A stretch of 64,000 bases of DNA from Winogradskyella bathintestinalis (GCF_030407435.1 NZ_JASDDK010000001.1:930001-994000); one strand, 5' to 3'; counted from the first letter of the stretch, positions 36,525-47,264 are shown. The notes: generated by a model from the letters alone, not told the origin. A program made the numbers and translations.

Positions 36525-37796
36525 TTAAGATATCATATCGAAACCTGTATAGGGTATTAAAACCTCTGGTATTTTTATACCATCTTCTGTTTGATAGTTT
36601 TCTAAAATACCTGCTAAAATTCTAGGTAAAGCTAACGCACTTCCGTTGAGTGTATGGCATAATTCGTTTTTACCGTCGTTATTTTTAAATCGTAATTTTA
36701 AACGGTTCGCTTGAAAAGTTTCAAAATTTGAAACCGAAGATACTTCTAACCATCGGTCTTGAGCTGTAGAAAACACTTCAAAATCGTAAGTGAGTGCCGA
36801 GGTAAAACCTAAATCTCCACCACACAATCTTAAGATTCGGTAAGGTAATTTCAAATCTTGTAAAATGCTTTTAATGTGGCTAACCATGCCGTCCAAAGCT
36901 TTATAAGAATTATCAGGATGTTCAACTCTTAATATTTCAACTTTATCAAATTGGTGCAAGCGGTTTAGTCCGCGTACGTGGGCTCCATAACTACCTGCCT
37001 CACGTCTAAAGCATGGAGTATAACCAGTAATGGTTATAGGTAAATCACTCTCATTTAAAAGTGAATCTCTAAATATATTGGTGGCTGGTACTTCTGCCGT
37101 TGGAATTAAATATAAATTATCTGCTGTTACATGGTACATCTGTCCTTCTTTATCTGGCAATTGACCAGTGCCAAAACCTGAAGCTTCGTTGACTAAATGT
37201 GGTACTTGATATTCTGTGTAACCCGCAGAGGTATTTTTATCTAAAAAGTAGGAGATAAGTGCACGTTGTAATCTTGCACCTTTTCCTATATAAACCGGAA
37301 ATCCAGCACCAGTAATTTTATTTCCTAATTCAAAATCGATAATGTTGTATTTTTTTGCTAATTCCCAGTGAGGTAAAGCATTATCATGCAATTTAGGGAT
37401 GTCTCCTTCTCTGAAGGTTTCCTCATTATCTTCATCTGTATTTCCAGCTGGCACAACAGGGTTAGGAACATTCGGTATTTTGTACAATAATTCAGAAAGT
37501 GCTTCGACTTTAGCGTTAAGTTCTTGTTCAAAATTTTTAGTTGCTTCCTTTAACTGTGTGGTCTTTTCCTTTAAAAGATTTGCTTTTTGTGTTTCGCCAG
37601 ACTTAAATAAGTTACCAATTTCTTTAGATAAAGCGTTTGATTCTGCTTTACTGTTATCTAATGATGTCTGAAGTGCTTTTCGATCTTCATCAAAAGCAAT
37701 AGCATCGTTAATCATTAGCGTCGCATCAATATTTCGTTTGGCTAAACGTGCAATGATATCTTCTTTATTTTCTTTAATAAAAGCAACTTGTAACAT
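36525..37796 (-). CDS. serS: Serine--tRNA ligase
   Basis: Cytoplasmic class II synthetase that charges tRNA-Ser (and tRNA-Sec where present). 423 residues, normal. N-terminal coiled-coil arm that grips the tRNA long variable arm (about 30-110), then the catalytic core with TAEVPATN, FRREAGSYG (motif 2) and NGSALALPRILAGILEN (motif 3). The promoter TACTTTTG lies 47 bases upstream. Confidence 0.97.
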   Translation of the reverse strand: MLQVAFIKENKEDIIARLAKRNIDATLMINDAIAFDEDRKALQTSLDNSKAESNALSKEIGNLFKSGETQKANLLKEKTTQLKEATKNFEQELNAKVEALSELLYKIPNVPNPVVPAGNTDEDNEETFREGDIPKLHDNALPHWELAKKYNIIDFELGNKITGAGFPVYIGKGARLQRALISYFLDKNTSAGYTEYQVPHLVNEASGFGTGQLPDKEGQMYHVTADNLYLIPTAEVPATNIFRDSLLNESDLPITITGYTPCFRREAGSYGAHVRGLNRLHQFDKVEILRVEHPDNSYKALDGMVSHIKSILQDLKLPYRILRLCGGDLGFTSALTYDFEVFSTAQDRWLEVSSVSNFETFQANRLKLRFKNNDGKNELCHTLNGSALALPRILAGILENYQTEDGIKIPEVLIPYTGFDMIS

Positions 37797-37842
37797 AGTT
37801 CTATTTTAAGTTTACGCCAACTAACGTAAGAAATACAAGGCA

Positions 37843-37850
37843 CAAAAGTA
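37843..37850 (-). promoter_or_regulatory. -7 promoter element for serS
   Basis: On the minus strand TACTTTTG matches TAnnTTTG, giving a leader of about 40 bases before the serS ATG. No -33 TTG at normal spacing. Confidence 0.45.
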
Positions 37851-38039
37851 AAAAGAAATTGAGTGAGAAAAAATATAAAATGAGCTATTTTAAATGAGAC
37901 ACTACAGAAGCGCATGAATTATGAATTATCTCGAATGATATGTGTACAACTCATGAAATTTAGCTTAAAGACACTATATGTTTTGTTCAGACGGGTTAGT
38001 GAGAATAGTAAAAATCGTGATTGCACTTTTAATATCAAT

Positions 38040-39359
38040 CTACTCTAAATTCTTCTCAGAAGACAAAATCCAATCATGATGGCTAAAATGATGCCATTCC
38101 TCATTAGCAATATCCACTTTAGGGTCAATAAGCTGTTGTCTAGGTTTCCCATTAACTCGGACATATGAGTGTACAAAGACTTTTATAGGAACCCCTTTTT
38201 TAGCAAAATCTTGTTTAAGATGCTGTGAAAATTGCCAAATAATATCGGGCTTAGTGTTGGCACCACGCTGTTGCTTTTTAGTTAAATAATCATCTAACTT
38301 AATAGGGATAACTTCATTGGTTTCAGCATTAACAATTTTGTATGTGGTTCTCCCACTTTTAGAACGCAACATCATTCGCCAAGACAAGCGATGGCCTTCT
38401 TCTGTCCATAACACGTCGTCTTCAAAAAAGTGATGTCTTAATGGTAATGCAATTTGAACTATAAAGTATACTGAAAAAAGTGAAATTAGTATCTTATTGT
38501 GGTTAGGTATAATTACGTCATCAGCTTCATAATAGGGTTTATTTCTCAAAAATATATTCCGAATCGTTTTCGGTTCAAAAAAGAACAAGCTAAACGCCAA
38601 CGATAAATAAGGAAAAATACCAATATGAAAAATAAAGGAGTTAAACAGATGAAAGAAAATAGAAATGAAAAAGGCATATTTCCGAGTGGGTTTAAACAGT
38701 AGTAATGGAATAATTAAACCATCAAAAAGAATACCTCCATAGGCTAAGATATAATGTACAGTTTTATTCTGTAGAAGATCACCAACAACATAATAATCGG
38801 CTTTGCTTCTCATAAGAATTTCCATAACTGAAGCATCTAACCAATCGGGATAGAATTTTGCAGCCGAAGCATATGTATACACTATAAATAATTGAAGTAC
38901 AAACACCCATTTGCACCAACTTGGCATTGATATACTACTAAGTGAAGGATTTAATTTGGCATCAATTGAAGCATAGCGATTGGCTGGAAAACAGGCCATT
39001 AAAAAGCTTAAAAGCGCCAATAAATAATAGTGATTGTTATAAGATGACTTTTGCATGAGATAAGTTGCCGTCCACATTAAAGCGAACATCAACATGCTCA
39101 ATCTGTATTTATAACCCAACATTACAAAGAGCCCGAGAGTTCCCATAACCGCATAGTAAACATACATCCAATTGCCAGGAAGGGGTTGTAGCCATTCGAA
39201 CCCAATAAAAGAAAATGTAAAATCGGGTTCTACTAAAGTTCGTCTTATCCAACCCGTGAAAATGGCACCAAAAGCTTCTAATGCGCACAGCAACCCAAAG
39301 ATTATTCTAAAAACGATGAGTCCGGAATTGTCGATATGTCTAAATAGGAATTTATGCAT
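38040..39359 (-). CDS. Vitamin K-dependent gamma-carboxylase homologue (HTTM domain)
   Basis: 439-residue multi-pass membrane protein. Several stretches line up with the membrane part of animal gamma-glutamyl carboxylase: YNNHYYLLALLSF, FPANRYASID, ASAAKFYPDW and the long match FHLFNSFIFHIGIFPYLSL. K168 stands where the catalytic base Lys218 of the human enzyme is. The protein lacks the large lumenal C-terminal part of the animal enzyme, but a soluble tail (about 300-439) is present. The family converts glutamate to gamma-carboxyglutamate using reduced quinone. In bacteria the substrates are unknown. It overlaps ribF by 8 bases. Confidence 0.85.
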   Translation of the reverse strand: MHKFLFRHIDNSGLIVFRIIFGLLCALEAFGAIFTGWIRRTLVEPDFTFSFIGFEWLQPLPGNWMYVYYAVMGTLGLFVMLGYKYRLSMLMFALMWTATYLMQKSSYNNHYYLLALLSFLMACFPANRYASIDAKLNPSLSSISMPSWCKWVFVLQLFIVYTYASAAKFYPDWLDASVMEILMRSKADYYVVGDLLQNKTVHYILAYGGILFDGLIIPLLLFKPTRKYAFFISIFFHLFNSFIFHIGIFPYLSLAFSLFFFEPKTIRNIFLRNKPYYEADDVIIPNHNKILISLFSVYFIVQIALPLRHHFFEDDVLWTEEGHRLSWRMMLRSKSGRTTYKIVNAETNEVIPIKLDDYLTKKQQRGANTKPDIIWQFSQHLKQDFAKKGVPIKVFVHSYVRVNGKPRQQLIDPKVDIANEEWHHFSHHDWILSSEKNLE

Positions 39360-40260
39360 TTGATGAGGTAATAAATTTTGAAGCGTTCTCCATATCTTTC
39401 TTAAGCTGCATTTTTAGAGCTTCAATATTTTTGAATTTTACTTCACTTCTAAGGCGCTTGAGGAATTCTATTTTTAACTCTTGATTATAAATATCTTTAT
39501 TGAAGTTGAAAAAATGGACTTCGATAGAACGGGTTTTGCCATCAACAGTCGGATTTGTGCCAATATTCATCATCCCAAAAATTAATTTATCTTCAATTTG
39601 AGATTTTACCACATAGACGCCATCACTTGGAATAAGTTTATAAGTTGCAGTAATGTGAATATTTGCTGTTGGAAAATCAATCGTTCTTCCCAATCCTTTT
39701 CCATTAATTACTGTTCCTGTAATAAAGAAATTATATCCCAAATAAGAATTGGCCAATTCCACTTCGCCATTATTTAAGGCGGTTCTAATTTCAGTAGAGC
39801 TAACGGTTACATTTTCAATGTCTTGGGCGGATATTTCGTCTACTTTAAAATCGTGTAAATCAGCAAACGACTTGAGGTCGTTAATATTGGCGCTACGGTT
39901 TCTACCAAAATGATGATCGTAACCAATAACTATATGCTTGGTGTTTAATTCATCAACTAAAATTTGTTTTACGTAATCATTGGCAGAAAGATTGGCGAAT
40001 TCTGCAGTAAATTGTTTAACAATAACTTCTTCTATACCAACAGATTTTAGAAGTGCTACGCGTTCTTCTATAGTATTTAGCAATCTAATAGAATCGTCTT
40101 TTTGAAGTACCATTCTTGGATGCGGAAATAAAGTTAAAACCACGGGTACATACCCTTTTGCTTTTGCGAGTTGCACCACTTGTTTCAGTATTTTTTGGTG
40201 TCCAATATGTACGCCATCAAAAGTGCCTATGGTTGTTGCTTTCGCTGAAATTGAAGTCAA
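39352..40260 (-). CDS. ribF: Bifunctional riboflavin kinase / FAD synthetase
   Basis: Makes FMN and then FAD from riboflavin. 302 residues. N-terminal nucleotidyltransferase domain with GTFDGVHIGHQ and YDHHFGRNRS; C-terminal kinase domain with GRTIDFPTANI and GVYVVK. The only available start in frame is TTG at 40260. An in-frame stop lies three codons upstream and there is no ATG before the GTFDG motif, leaving an N-terminus about ten residues shorter than usual. The gene is otherwise intact. It overlaps the carboxylase homologue by 8 bases. Confidence 0.95.
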   Translation of the reverse strand: MTSISAKATTIGTFDGVHIGHQKILKQVVQLAKAKGYVPVVLTLFPHPRMVLQKDDSIRLLNTIEERVALLKSVGIEEVIVKQFTAEFANLSANDYVKQILVDELNTKHIVIGYDHHFGRNRSANINDLKSFADLHDFKVDEISAQDIENVTVSSTEIRTALNNGEVELANSYLGYNFFITGTVINGKGLGRTIDFPTANIHITATYKLIPSDGVYVVKSQIEDKLIFGMMNIGTNPTVDGKTRSIEVHFFNFNKDIYNQELKIEFLKRLRSEVKFKNIEALKMQLKKDMENASKFITSSNA

Positions 40261-40387
40261 GTGGTTTTATTTAAGAAGTGTTGGTTATACATTATTATTC
40301 CAAAAATCATCTGGAGGCGTCCATTTTAAGGAATGTTTAATAAAAAAACATTAAATTCGACAAACCTTAATTTTTATATAAACATTT

Positions 40388-43300
40388 ATGAAAACAAAGC
40401 TACATTTTGTTTTGGCATTATCCTTATTTTTAACTGTATTTTCTATATCAGCGCAACAGAGTTATTGGCAGAAAACAGCTAACAATAATTTGAATGCTAG
40501 TGCAAAAAAAACGAAACTTAATGAAAAACATTATCAAACCTATCAGTTAGACATTGCGGCATTTAAAGCACAACTTACAAATGCTCCTTTGCGATCTGAG
40601 ACAAATGCAACATCTAATTCTATAATTTACCTTCCAAATATATCAGGCGAATTAGAACAATTTATGGTGGTCGAAACTTCACTTTTATCTCCTGAATTGG
40701 CACAAGCGCACCCAAATATAAAAACCTATTTAGGAGTTAGTGCGAAAAACCCTGGTGTCAGAGCTCGTTTTACAGTTACACCTCAAGGATTACAAAGTAT
40801 GGTGACATATCCAGAAGCACCATTAAATTTTTTAGTACCATTAAGTAAAACGGATGCATCCAATTATATGGTATATAGTAGAGCTGCAAGAACTGAAAAT
40901 TTAAAGGATTTTAAATGTTTAACAGACGATAGCTTTTTAAGAAATGACGGTAGCGGATCTTTTCAGAGAGATGCCAATGACCAAATTTTAAGAACATTTA
41001 GAATAGCAATTAATACTACAGGCGAATATACTAACTTTTGGGACGATGGTGATGCTAGTAATGGATCGGCTCAAGACGATGCATTTGCTCAAGTTGTATC
41101 AACTTTAAATCGAATTAATGAATTGTACGAAGTCGATATGGCTGTATCTTTTACTTTAGTATCAGGTACTGAATTTATATATCCAGATGCTAGTACAGAT
41201 CCGTATTCGGGTAATTTTAATTCAGAATTACAGGCAAATTTAACTAATAATTTTGGCGAAGACAATTATGATATTGGTCATTTATTTCATCGTGAAGAAT
41301 TATATGAAAATAATAATGGAAATGCAGGCTGTATCGGTTGTGTCTGTGTAGATGGACAAAAGGGAAGTGCGTTTACATCGCATGCCTTTACAGATTTTGA
41401 TGGAGGTCCTTTTATGACCGATTTTTTTGATATCGACTTTGCGGCTCATGAAATAGGTCATCAAATAGGTGCCAACCATACGTATTCTCATGTTTCTGAA
41501 GGAGCTGGGGTTAATGCCGAACCAGGAAGTGGAACAACGATTATGGGTTACGCAGGTATAACTGGAGGAAATAACGTGCAAAGGCATTCCGATCCTTATT
41601 TTCATGTCTATAGTATTGCACAAATATTAGATAACTTGGATGGAAAGACATGCTGGACAAGTACGGCTATTTCAAATAATCCTCCAGTGGCGAATGCAGG
41701 ATTAGATTATACAATACCTGTAGGAACTGCATTTGTGCTAAAAGGATCTGCTACTGATGCAGATGGCAGTGACGTGTTATCCTATACATGGGAGCAAATT
41801 GATAATGGAACAACAACATTTAACAGTTTTGGACCTGATAAAGCTACAGGTGCTGTTTGGAGATCAAGACCTCCAAATTTATCTCCAGATCGATATATGC
41901 CAATTATTGACCGCGTAATTACTGGTCAATTAACTGAGACGAATCCAACCATAACTCCCGATAATTCATCTTGGGAAACAGTTTCTAATATTGGGAGAAC
42001 TTTAAACTTTGCATTAACGGTGAGAGATCGTAGTGAAGCTAATGGTGTTGGGCAAATGCCTCAAAATGATTTTGACATTATGCAAGTGACCGTTGATAAC
42101 GAATCAGGTCCTTTTGTGGTTACCTCTCAAACTTCCAATGATATTTGGGATGCAGGTTCTAATCAAACTATTACTTGGGACGTTGCGAATACTGATGGTG
42201 GTGCTGTAAATACACCAACAGTAAATATATTATTATCCACCGATGGCGGCTATACTTTTCCTATTGAAATTGCTAATAATGTGCCCAATGACGGATCACA
42301 TTCGATTACCGTACCTCTTATAGATGAAGATTCTTCTATTGTTAGAATTAAAGTAGAAGGCAATAATAATATTTTTTATGCTATAAATTCAACGAATATA
42401 ACCATACAAGAATCTGAATTTGTTTTAAACGTCGCTGAAAGTTCTATAGCTGTTTGTTCCCCAGATGATGCCGAGTTTACCTTTACTTATAATACATTTT
42501 TAGGATTCGCAGATAGTACGACTTTTAGCGTTACAGGATTACCAACCGGAGCTAGTGCATCATTTTCTCCGTCATCTGCTAGTATAGATGATACTTTTGT
42601 TACGGTTACTGTAAATGGTATTGAGAATTTAGCGATAGGTAACTACCCAATAACTGTAGTTGGTACTTCTGGGGGGATTACAAAAACGGCTGATGTTGAA
42701 TTTGATGTATTTGATACTAATTTTTCAGATTTGAATTTACTTACACCTGCTAATGATGCTACTGAAATACCTGTTGATGATTTTGTATTTACTTGGGATG
42801 CGGATACAAACGCCACCTCTTATGAAATTGATATAGCAACAGAGGCAGCATTCACTAATATTGTTGCTGCATCTGATATGGTAAATCCGATATTTACAAT
42901 AGCAACGTTAGATATTTCAACTACCTATTTTTGGAGAGTGAGAAGTACTAATGCGTGCGGTTCGGGAAATTATACACAGGCAAGTTTTACAACAGCCAAC
43001 ATTTCTTGTGCATTTTATAATGCAACTGATACACCACTTGCGATTCCAGATTTCAATGGTACGGGTGTAAATTCGGTTATAAATGTACCAGTTCCTTCTA
43101 TTATTACTGATATTGATGTTACAGTTAATGTATCTCACAACTGGGTAGGAGATGTTACTTTAAAATTAATTGCGCCAAACGGAACAGAGATATTACTTTC
43201 TCAAAATAACGGTGGCAACGGCAACGGGTATATAGATACCGTTTTTGATGATGACGTCACATCATCAATATTAGCAGGTTCAGCACCTTTTACCGGATCA

Positions 43301-44368
43301 TTTCAGCCAGAGGAAGGTTTGTCTATATTAAATGGTAGTCTTTCAGGGGGAGATTGGAGGTTAAATGTATCGGATACTGAACGTTTTGTAAATGGTGCAC
43401 TTATGAGTTGGTCATTGTCTATTTGTGGTATTGAGCAAGCTGATGATGATAATGATGGTATACCTAATGATATAGATAATTGTCCGATGACAGCAAACGC
43501 TGATCAGGCCGATTTAGACAATGATGGTATTGGTGATGTGTGTGATGATGATATTGATGGTGATACAATTTTGAATGGTAACGATAACTGTCCATTAAAT
43601 GCTAACACAGATCAAGCTGATGTAGATAATAATGGCATAGGAGATGTTTGTGATTTTGAATGTACCTTGACTTCAGCAACTGATACTCCAATTGTAATTA
43701 CGGAGACTGGTGGTGTAAGCTATTCCTCTGTAATAACGATTACCGATGAAGGTTCGGTTTATGATGTGAATGTTTTAATTAATATTCCACATTCTTATAC
43801 TTCCGATTTAGATATTTCTTTAACTAGTCCTAATGGAACGGTTGTAGAATTATCAACAGATAATGGTGGTGAGGGTGATAATTATACAAATACGATATTT
43901 GACGGTGAAACGACTACATCAATTATAACTGGTGTAGCACCATTTACTGGCAGCTTTATTCCTGAAGGAGATATATCGACATTTTACGGGGAACAGGCCG
44001 CGGGAGATTGGACTTTAACTGTTATTGATGATGCTAATGACGATGGTGGATCTATCGATGAATTCACATTAGATTTATGCGTGTTGCCAACGTTATCTGT
44101 AGAACCGGTGGCAAATGATATGGGATTGAATATTTATCCAAACCCTAATAATGGGACCTTTAATATTTCAATGCAAAGTAATCCTAAATCTAATAAAATT
44201 GAAATTTCCGTTTTCGATATTAACGGTAGAATCATTTTTGAAAAACGATTTAATTCTGCACAGATTTTTGATGAACTAATTGATTTGAATCAAGTTCAGT
44301 CTGGAGTATATCTAGTAAAAGTTAAAAATGGACTTCAACAAACTATTAAGAAAATAGTAGTGCATTAA
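40388..44368 (+). CDS. Secreted zinc metalloprotease with P-domains, thrombospondin-3 repeats and T9SS sorting domain
   Basis: 1326 residues. Signal peptide (about 1-22), propeptide, reprolysin-like catalytic domain (about 200-430) with the zinc site [11 protein letters not shown] (354-364) and a Met-turn-like IMGYAG, then Ig/Fn3-like modules (about 440-865). Two proprotein-convertase P-domain copies (about 873-1015 and 1091-1234) flank acidic calcium-binding thrombospondin type 3 repeats ([25 protein letters not shown]). The C-terminal T9SS type A sorting domain (about 1250-1326) has [11 protein letters not shown] and GVYLVKV. It is likely exported and then cell-attached or released to degrade protein. 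Transcribed alone, with a terminator. Confidence 0.93.
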   Translation: MKTKLHFVLALSLFLTVFSISAQQSYWQKTANNNLNASAKKTKLNEKHYQTYQLDIAAFKAQLTNAPLRSETNATSNSIIYLPNISGELEQFMVVETSLLSPELAQAHPNIKTYLGVSAKNPGVRARFTVTPQGLQSMVTYPEAPLNFLVPLSKTDASNYMVYSRAARTENLKDFKCLTDDSFLRNDGSGSFQRDANDQILRTFRIAINTTGEYTNFWDDGDASNGSAQDDAFAQVVSTLNRINELYEVDMAVSFTLVSGTEFIYPDASTDPYSGNFNSELQANLTNNFGEDNYDIGHLFHREELYENNNGNAGCIGCVCVDGQKGSAFTSHAFTDFDGGPFMTDFFDIDFAAHEIGHQIGANHTYSHVSEGAGVNAEPGSGTTIMGYAGITGGNNVQRHSDPYFHVYSIAQILDNLDGKTCWTSTAISNNPPVANAGLDYTIPVGTAFVLKGSATDADGSDVLSYTWEQIDNGTTTFNSFGPDKATGAVWRSRPPNLSPDRYMPIIDRVITGQLTETNPTITPDNSSWETVSNIGRTLNFALTVRDRSEANGVGQMPQNDFDIMQVTVDNESGPFVVTSQTSNDIWDAGSNQTITWDVANTDGGAVNTPTVNILLSTDGGYTFPIEIANNVPNDGSHSITVPLIDEDSSIVRIKVEGNNNIFYAINSTNITIQESEFVLNVAESSIAVCSPDDAEFTFTYNTFLGFADSTTFSVTGLPTGASASFSPSSASIDDTFVTVTVNGIENLAIGNYPITVVGTSGGITKTADVEFDVFDTNFSDLNLLTPANDATEIPVDDFVFTWDADTNATSYEIDIATEAAFTNIVAASDMVNPIFTIATLDISTTYFWRVRSTNACGSGNYTQASFTTANISCAFYNATDTPLAIPDFNGTGVNSVINVPVPSIITDIDVTVNVSHNWVGDVTLKLIAPNGTEILLSQNNGGNGNGYIDTVFDDDVTSSILAGSAPFTGSFQPEEGLSILNGSLSGGDWRLNVSDTERFVNGALMSWSLSICGIEQADDDNDGIPNDIDNCPMTANADQADLDNDGIGDVCDDDIDGDTILNGNDNCPLNANTDQADVDNNGIGDVCDFECTLTSATDTPIVITETGGVSYSSVITITDEGSVYDVNVLINIPHSYTSDLDISLTSPNGTVVELSTDNGGEGDNYTNTIFDGETTTSIITGVAPFTGSFIPEGDISTFYGEQAAGDWTLTVIDDANDDGGSIDEFTLDLCVLPTLSVEPVANDMGLNIYPNPNNGTFNISMQSNPKSNKIEISVFDINGRIIFEKRFNSAQIFDELIDLNQVQSGVYLVKVKNGLQQTIKKIVVH

Positions 44369-44388
44369 TAACAATGTAAAATGTAAAT

Positions 44389-44426
44389 AAGCCGTCTAAG
44401 ATAATTATTTATCAGACGGCTTTTTT
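44389..44426 (+). terminator. Terminator after the T9SS metalloprotease
   Basis: AAGCCGTCT/AGACGGCTT stem with an inner GATAA/TTATC stem, then six T residues. The convergent pth gene ends 7 bases later, so the hairpin may serve both strands. Confidence 0.88.
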
Positions 44427-44432
44427 GTATGC

Positions 44433-45065
44433 CTATTTGCCATTAAATTGGTTCATGGTGGTGTTAACACCAGCTAAAGCAAATGATTTAATGAGTTCTG
44501 CCGATATTTTTAAGCGTTCTTCAAGTAGTGCATTTTCATCAGCACTCCATTCACCTAATACATAATCTACTTGTCTGCCTTTGCTAAATTCATCACTGAT
44601 ACCAAATCTAAAACGGTTATATTTTACGGTCTGTAATTTATCTTGAGTATCTTTTAAGCCGTTATGGCCACCATCACTACCCTTGGTTTTAAGTCGAAGA
44701 GTACCAAAAGGGAGATTTAAGTCATCGGTTACAACTAATAAGTTTTCTAAAGGTATTTTTTCTTTTTCTAACCAATACTTAATGGATTTACCGCTGAGGT
44801 TCATAAAGGTACTTGGCTTTAAGAGAATAAGTGTGCGTCCTTTTACTTTTAAAGTGCTAACATCTCCAAGTTTCAAAGTTTCAAAATTAAGGTCATTTTT
44901 TTCAGCCAAATAATCAAGAACTTTAAAACCAATATTATGTCTTGTATTGGCATATTTTTCGCCGATGTTTCCTAAGCCAACAATTAAGAATTTTTTCATT
45001 TTATCTTCTTCTGCAAGGTTTGTTTTATTACTGAAACTGAACCAATTTTTTAAAAATTCACGCAT
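44433..45065 (-). CDS. pth: Peptidyl-tRNA hydrolase
   Basis: Cytoplasmic esterase that recycles tRNA from prematurely released peptidyl-tRNA. 210 residues from ATG 45065. The core MKKFLIVGLGNIGEKYANTR begins at an internal ATG (44999), the classical start in other bacteria, but flavobacterial homologues often carry a 20-30 residue extension like this one. Catalytic His is in NTRHNIGF and the family signature is in GSDGGHNGLKD. It is downstream of rplY with a terminator between, so it probably has its own start or uses read-through. Confidence 0.95.
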   Translation of the reverse strand: MREFLKNWFSFSNKTNLAEEDKMKKFLIVGLGNIGEKYANTRHNIGFKVLDYLAEKNDLNFETLKLGDVSTLKVKGRTLILLKPSTFMNLSGKSIKYWLEKEKIPLENLLVVTDDLNLPFGTLRLKTKGSDGGHNGLKDTQDKLQTVKYNRFRFGISDEFSKGRQVDYVLGEWSADENALLEERLKISAELIKSFALAGVNTTMNQFNGK

Positions 45066-45091
45066 AGTGTATTTCAACTTTGCGTAAAAAT

Positions 45092-45122
45092 AAAAAAAGC
45101 ATCCTATTAATAGAATGCTTTT
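45092..45122 (-). terminator. Terminator after rplY
   Basis: Hairpin AAAAGCAT..ATGCTTTT with an inner CTAT/ATAG pairing and one mismatch, followed on the minus strand by a T run. It stands between rplY and pth. Confidence 0.8.
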
Positions 45123-45153
45123 GAAATATTTGAATTTGTGAAATAGATTTTAT

Positions 45154-45804
45154 CTATTCTTTCACTGCGGCTTCATCAGATTGTTCAGTTGCTGGCACAT
45201 CTGCAGCATCTGCATCTTCTCCTTCTTCTTCATCATCGTCGTCAGAAATAACAGCTAACCTACTACGTCTTACCTGACATACCACAGTATTATCTGGGTG
45301 AATTAAGTTGTAATCGGCATTGTCTAATTCAGAAATATAAACTTTATCACCAATTTTTAAAGGTGTAATATCGATTTCAATAAAATCTGGTAATTTTGAA
45401 GGGATAGCTTTTACTCTAAGCTTACGGTAAGGCATTCTTAAGTTACCACCATTCATAACACCTTTAGAAGATCCTATAGTTTTTACAGGAATTTCCATTG
45501 TGATAGATTTGTCTTCATAGATTTCATAAAAATCTACGTGCATAATTCTGTCAGTAACAGGGTGAAATTGAATGTCTTGCATTACAGCATTAAAACTGTC
45601 ACCGTTATCTAAGTTAATCACAACTGTGTGCGCATTAGGGGTGTACACGAGTTTTGAAAATCCTAGCTCTGGTGCTGTAAAATGAACTGGCTTAGCTTCT
45701 CCTCCGTATAATACGCAAGGAACCTGACCAGCATTACGTAGGGCTTTAGTTGCCTTTTTTCCTACGCTTTCTCTTTGAGATCCGTCGATTGTAATTGATT
45801 TCAT
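45154..45804 (-). CDS. rplY: 50S ribosomal protein L25/general stress protein Ctc
   Basis: 216-residue long-form L25 (TL5/Ctc), which binds 5S rRNA. N-terminal L25 beta-barrel (about 1-95, [20 protein letters not shown]), C-terminal TL5 domain (about 96-185) and a very acidic tail from about 190 to the end. The tail is typical of Bacteroidota L25. Transcribed on its own between prs and pth. Confidence 0.96.
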   Translation of the reverse strand: MKSITIDGSQRESVGKKATKALRNAGQVPCVLYGGEAKPVHFTAPELGFSKLVYTPNAHTVVINLDNGDSFNAVMQDIQFHPVTDRIMHVDFYEIYEDKSITMEIPVKTIGSSKGVMNGGNLRMPYRKLRVKAIPSKLPDFIEIDITPLKIGDKVYISELDNADYNLIHPDNTVVCQVRRSRLAVISDDDDEEEGEDADAADVPATEQSDEAAVKE

Positions 45805-45889
45805 TTTTTTTTGAAATATTTGTTAATATATATAATTCCCTCATAATGAGGATTTACCCATTAGTGCAATTTTTGCGCTTAAAGGGCTG

Positions 45890-45897
45890 CAAATTTA
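45890..45897 (-). promoter_or_regulatory. -7 promoter element for rplY
   Basis: Minus-strand TAAATTTG matches TAnnTTTG. The resulting leader of about 80 bases contains a 13-bp dyad, CCTCATAATGAGG (about 45840-45853), near the middle. No -33 element is seen. Confidence 0.45.
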
Positions 45898-46020
45898 GAC
45901 ATATTATATGAAAAAACTAGTGAAATAGAACTATTTTTTTGTCAAGTTCTACTATATTGAAGCATAATATTGGCTTTGCGAATTAAGTCTAAAATATTCT
46001 ATAAGTAATGAAGTCTTAAT

Positions 46021-46962
46021 TTACATTACAAATTTGTTACTTATAGACTCGTTATGATGCACATGATGCATAACTTCGGCAAATAAATTTGCACAGCTCA
46101 ATACTTTTAATTTTTTACTTTCTTGTTTTAGAGGAATAGAATTCGTTACAATTAATTCTTCAAGTTTTGAATTTTCGAGTCTTTCATAGGCGGATCCAGA
46201 TAAAATAGGGTGTGTACAAATAGCTCTTACACTTAAAGCACCACGTTCCATCATTAAATCTGCAGCTTTAGTAAGTGTGCCAGCCGTATCGACCATATCA
46301 TCAACTAAAACTACATTTTTGCCAGTAACGTCTCCAATCAATTCCATGTGAGAAATAACATTAGCTTTAGCGCGCTGCTTGTAGCAAATTACAACATCAC
46401 TTTTTAAGGCTTTAGAATAGGCGTAAGCGCGCTTAGAACCACCCATATCTGGTGAAGCAATCGTTAGATTGTCGAGATTTAAACTTTTTAAGTAAGGTAA
46501 AAATATGGTTGATGCAAACAAATGATCTACAGGCTTCTCGAAAAATCCTTGAATTTGATCGGCATGTAAATCCATAGTTATAATGCGTGTAGCACCAGCG
46601 GCTTCTAACATTTTAGCCACCAGCTTCGCTGCAATGGGCACTCGTGGTTTGTCTTTTCTATCTTGTCTTGCCCAGCCAAAATAGGGCATAACTGCTGTGA
46701 TATGTCTTGCAGACGCACGCTTGGCTGCATCAATCATCAGTAGCATTTCCATTAAATTTTTTGGCCCAGGATGTGTAGATCCTATTATAAAAACGCGAGC
46801 ACCTCTAATCGACTCTTCATAAGAAGGTTGAAATTCGCCGTCACTATATGTCGATGTAATTACATTACCTAATTTAACTCCATAGGCTTTGGTAATTTGT
46901 TCTGCAAGTTCAGTACTCTGAGTACAAGCAAAAAATTTGGCTTCTTTGGTTTCGTATGGCAT
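46021..46962 (-). CDS. prs: Ribose-phosphate pyrophosphokinase
   Basis: Makes PRPP from ribose 5-phosphate and ATP for nucleotide, histidine and tryptophan synthesis. 313 residues, normal for class I. Flexible-loop region ARQDRKDKPR, metal site MDLHADQIQGFF and the PRPP loop VVLVDDMVDTAGTLT are clear. The leader carries a near-consensus promoter divergent from the tRNA-Leu promoter. Confidence 0.97.
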   Translation of the reverse strand: MPYETKEAKFFACTQSTELAEQITKAYGVKLGNVITSTYSDGEFQPSYEESIRGARVFIIGSTHPGPKNLMEMLLMIDAAKRASARHITAVMPYFGWARQDRKDKPRVPIAAKLVAKMLEAAGATRIITMDLHADQIQGFFEKPVDHLFASTIFLPYLKSLNLDNLTIASPDMGGSKRAYAYSKALKSDVVICYKQRAKANVISHMELIGDVTGKNVVLVDDMVDTAGTLTKAADLMMERGALSVRAICTHPILSGSAYERLENSKLEELIVTNSIPLKQESKKLKVLSCANLFAEVMHHVHHNESISNKFVM

Positions 46963-47010
46963 TTGTTATCAGTGATTTAGTGAATGTGGCGATTGGAATT
47001 TATATAGCTT

Positions 47011-47037
47011 CAAATTTAGAAAATTATTTTACTACAA
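47011..47037 (-). promoter_or_regulatory. Promoter of prs
   Basis: On the minus strand, TTG (47037-47035), a 16-base spacer and TAAATTTG (47018-47011). The predicted start of transcription is about 40 bases upstream of the prs ATG. Confidence 0.6.
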
Positions 47038-47062
47038 AAAGCATAAAACCTACTAATTTTAA

Positions 47063-47092
47063 TTGCTTGGCAGAAATAATTTTCTATTTTTG
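47063..47092 (+). promoter_or_regulatory. Promoter of tRNA-Leu
   Basis: TTG (47063-47065), 19-base spacer, TATTTTTG (47085-47092). It is back to back with the prs promoter, 26 bases apart, in a 220-base divergent region. Transcription would start near 47099, 84 bases before the mature tRNA. Confidence 0.6.
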
Positions 47093-47182
47093 CATCCCAA
47101 TAATTTTGGAACAAAGTTGCTCTAGTAATTTTGAACTATTAATTTATGGTAGAATAGGAAGGATTAATTTCCAATTTAAATC

Positions 47183-47264
47183 GCTCAAGTGGTGGAATTG
47201 GTAGACACGTTGGATTCAAAATCCAATGTCGCAAGACGTGCGGGTTCGATTCCCGCCTTGAGTA
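47183..47264 (+). tRNA. tRNA-Leu (anticodon CAA)
   Basis: All arms are readable: acceptor GCTCAAG/CTTGAGT (first pair G.T), D arm TGGTGGAATTGGTAGACA, anticodon stem TTGGA/TCCAA around loop TTCAAAA (anticodon CAA, reads UUG), long class II variable arm GTCGCAAGAC and T arm GCGGGTTCGATTCCCGC. The discriminator base is A and the CCA end is not encoded. A terminator follows 4 bases later. A decayed copy lies at 54217. Confidence 0.97.

Noticed and set aside
40261-40345. Stop-bounded tail reading KHSLKWTPPDDFWNNNV upstream of ribF on the minus strand
   Set aside because: It looks protein-like but has no start codon and only about 20 codons; it could be a gene remnant, which cannot be supported without comparison.
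46956-47204. 82-codon plus-strand ORF before tRNA-Leu
   Set aside because: It spans both divergent promoters and ends inside the tRNA; no protein family.
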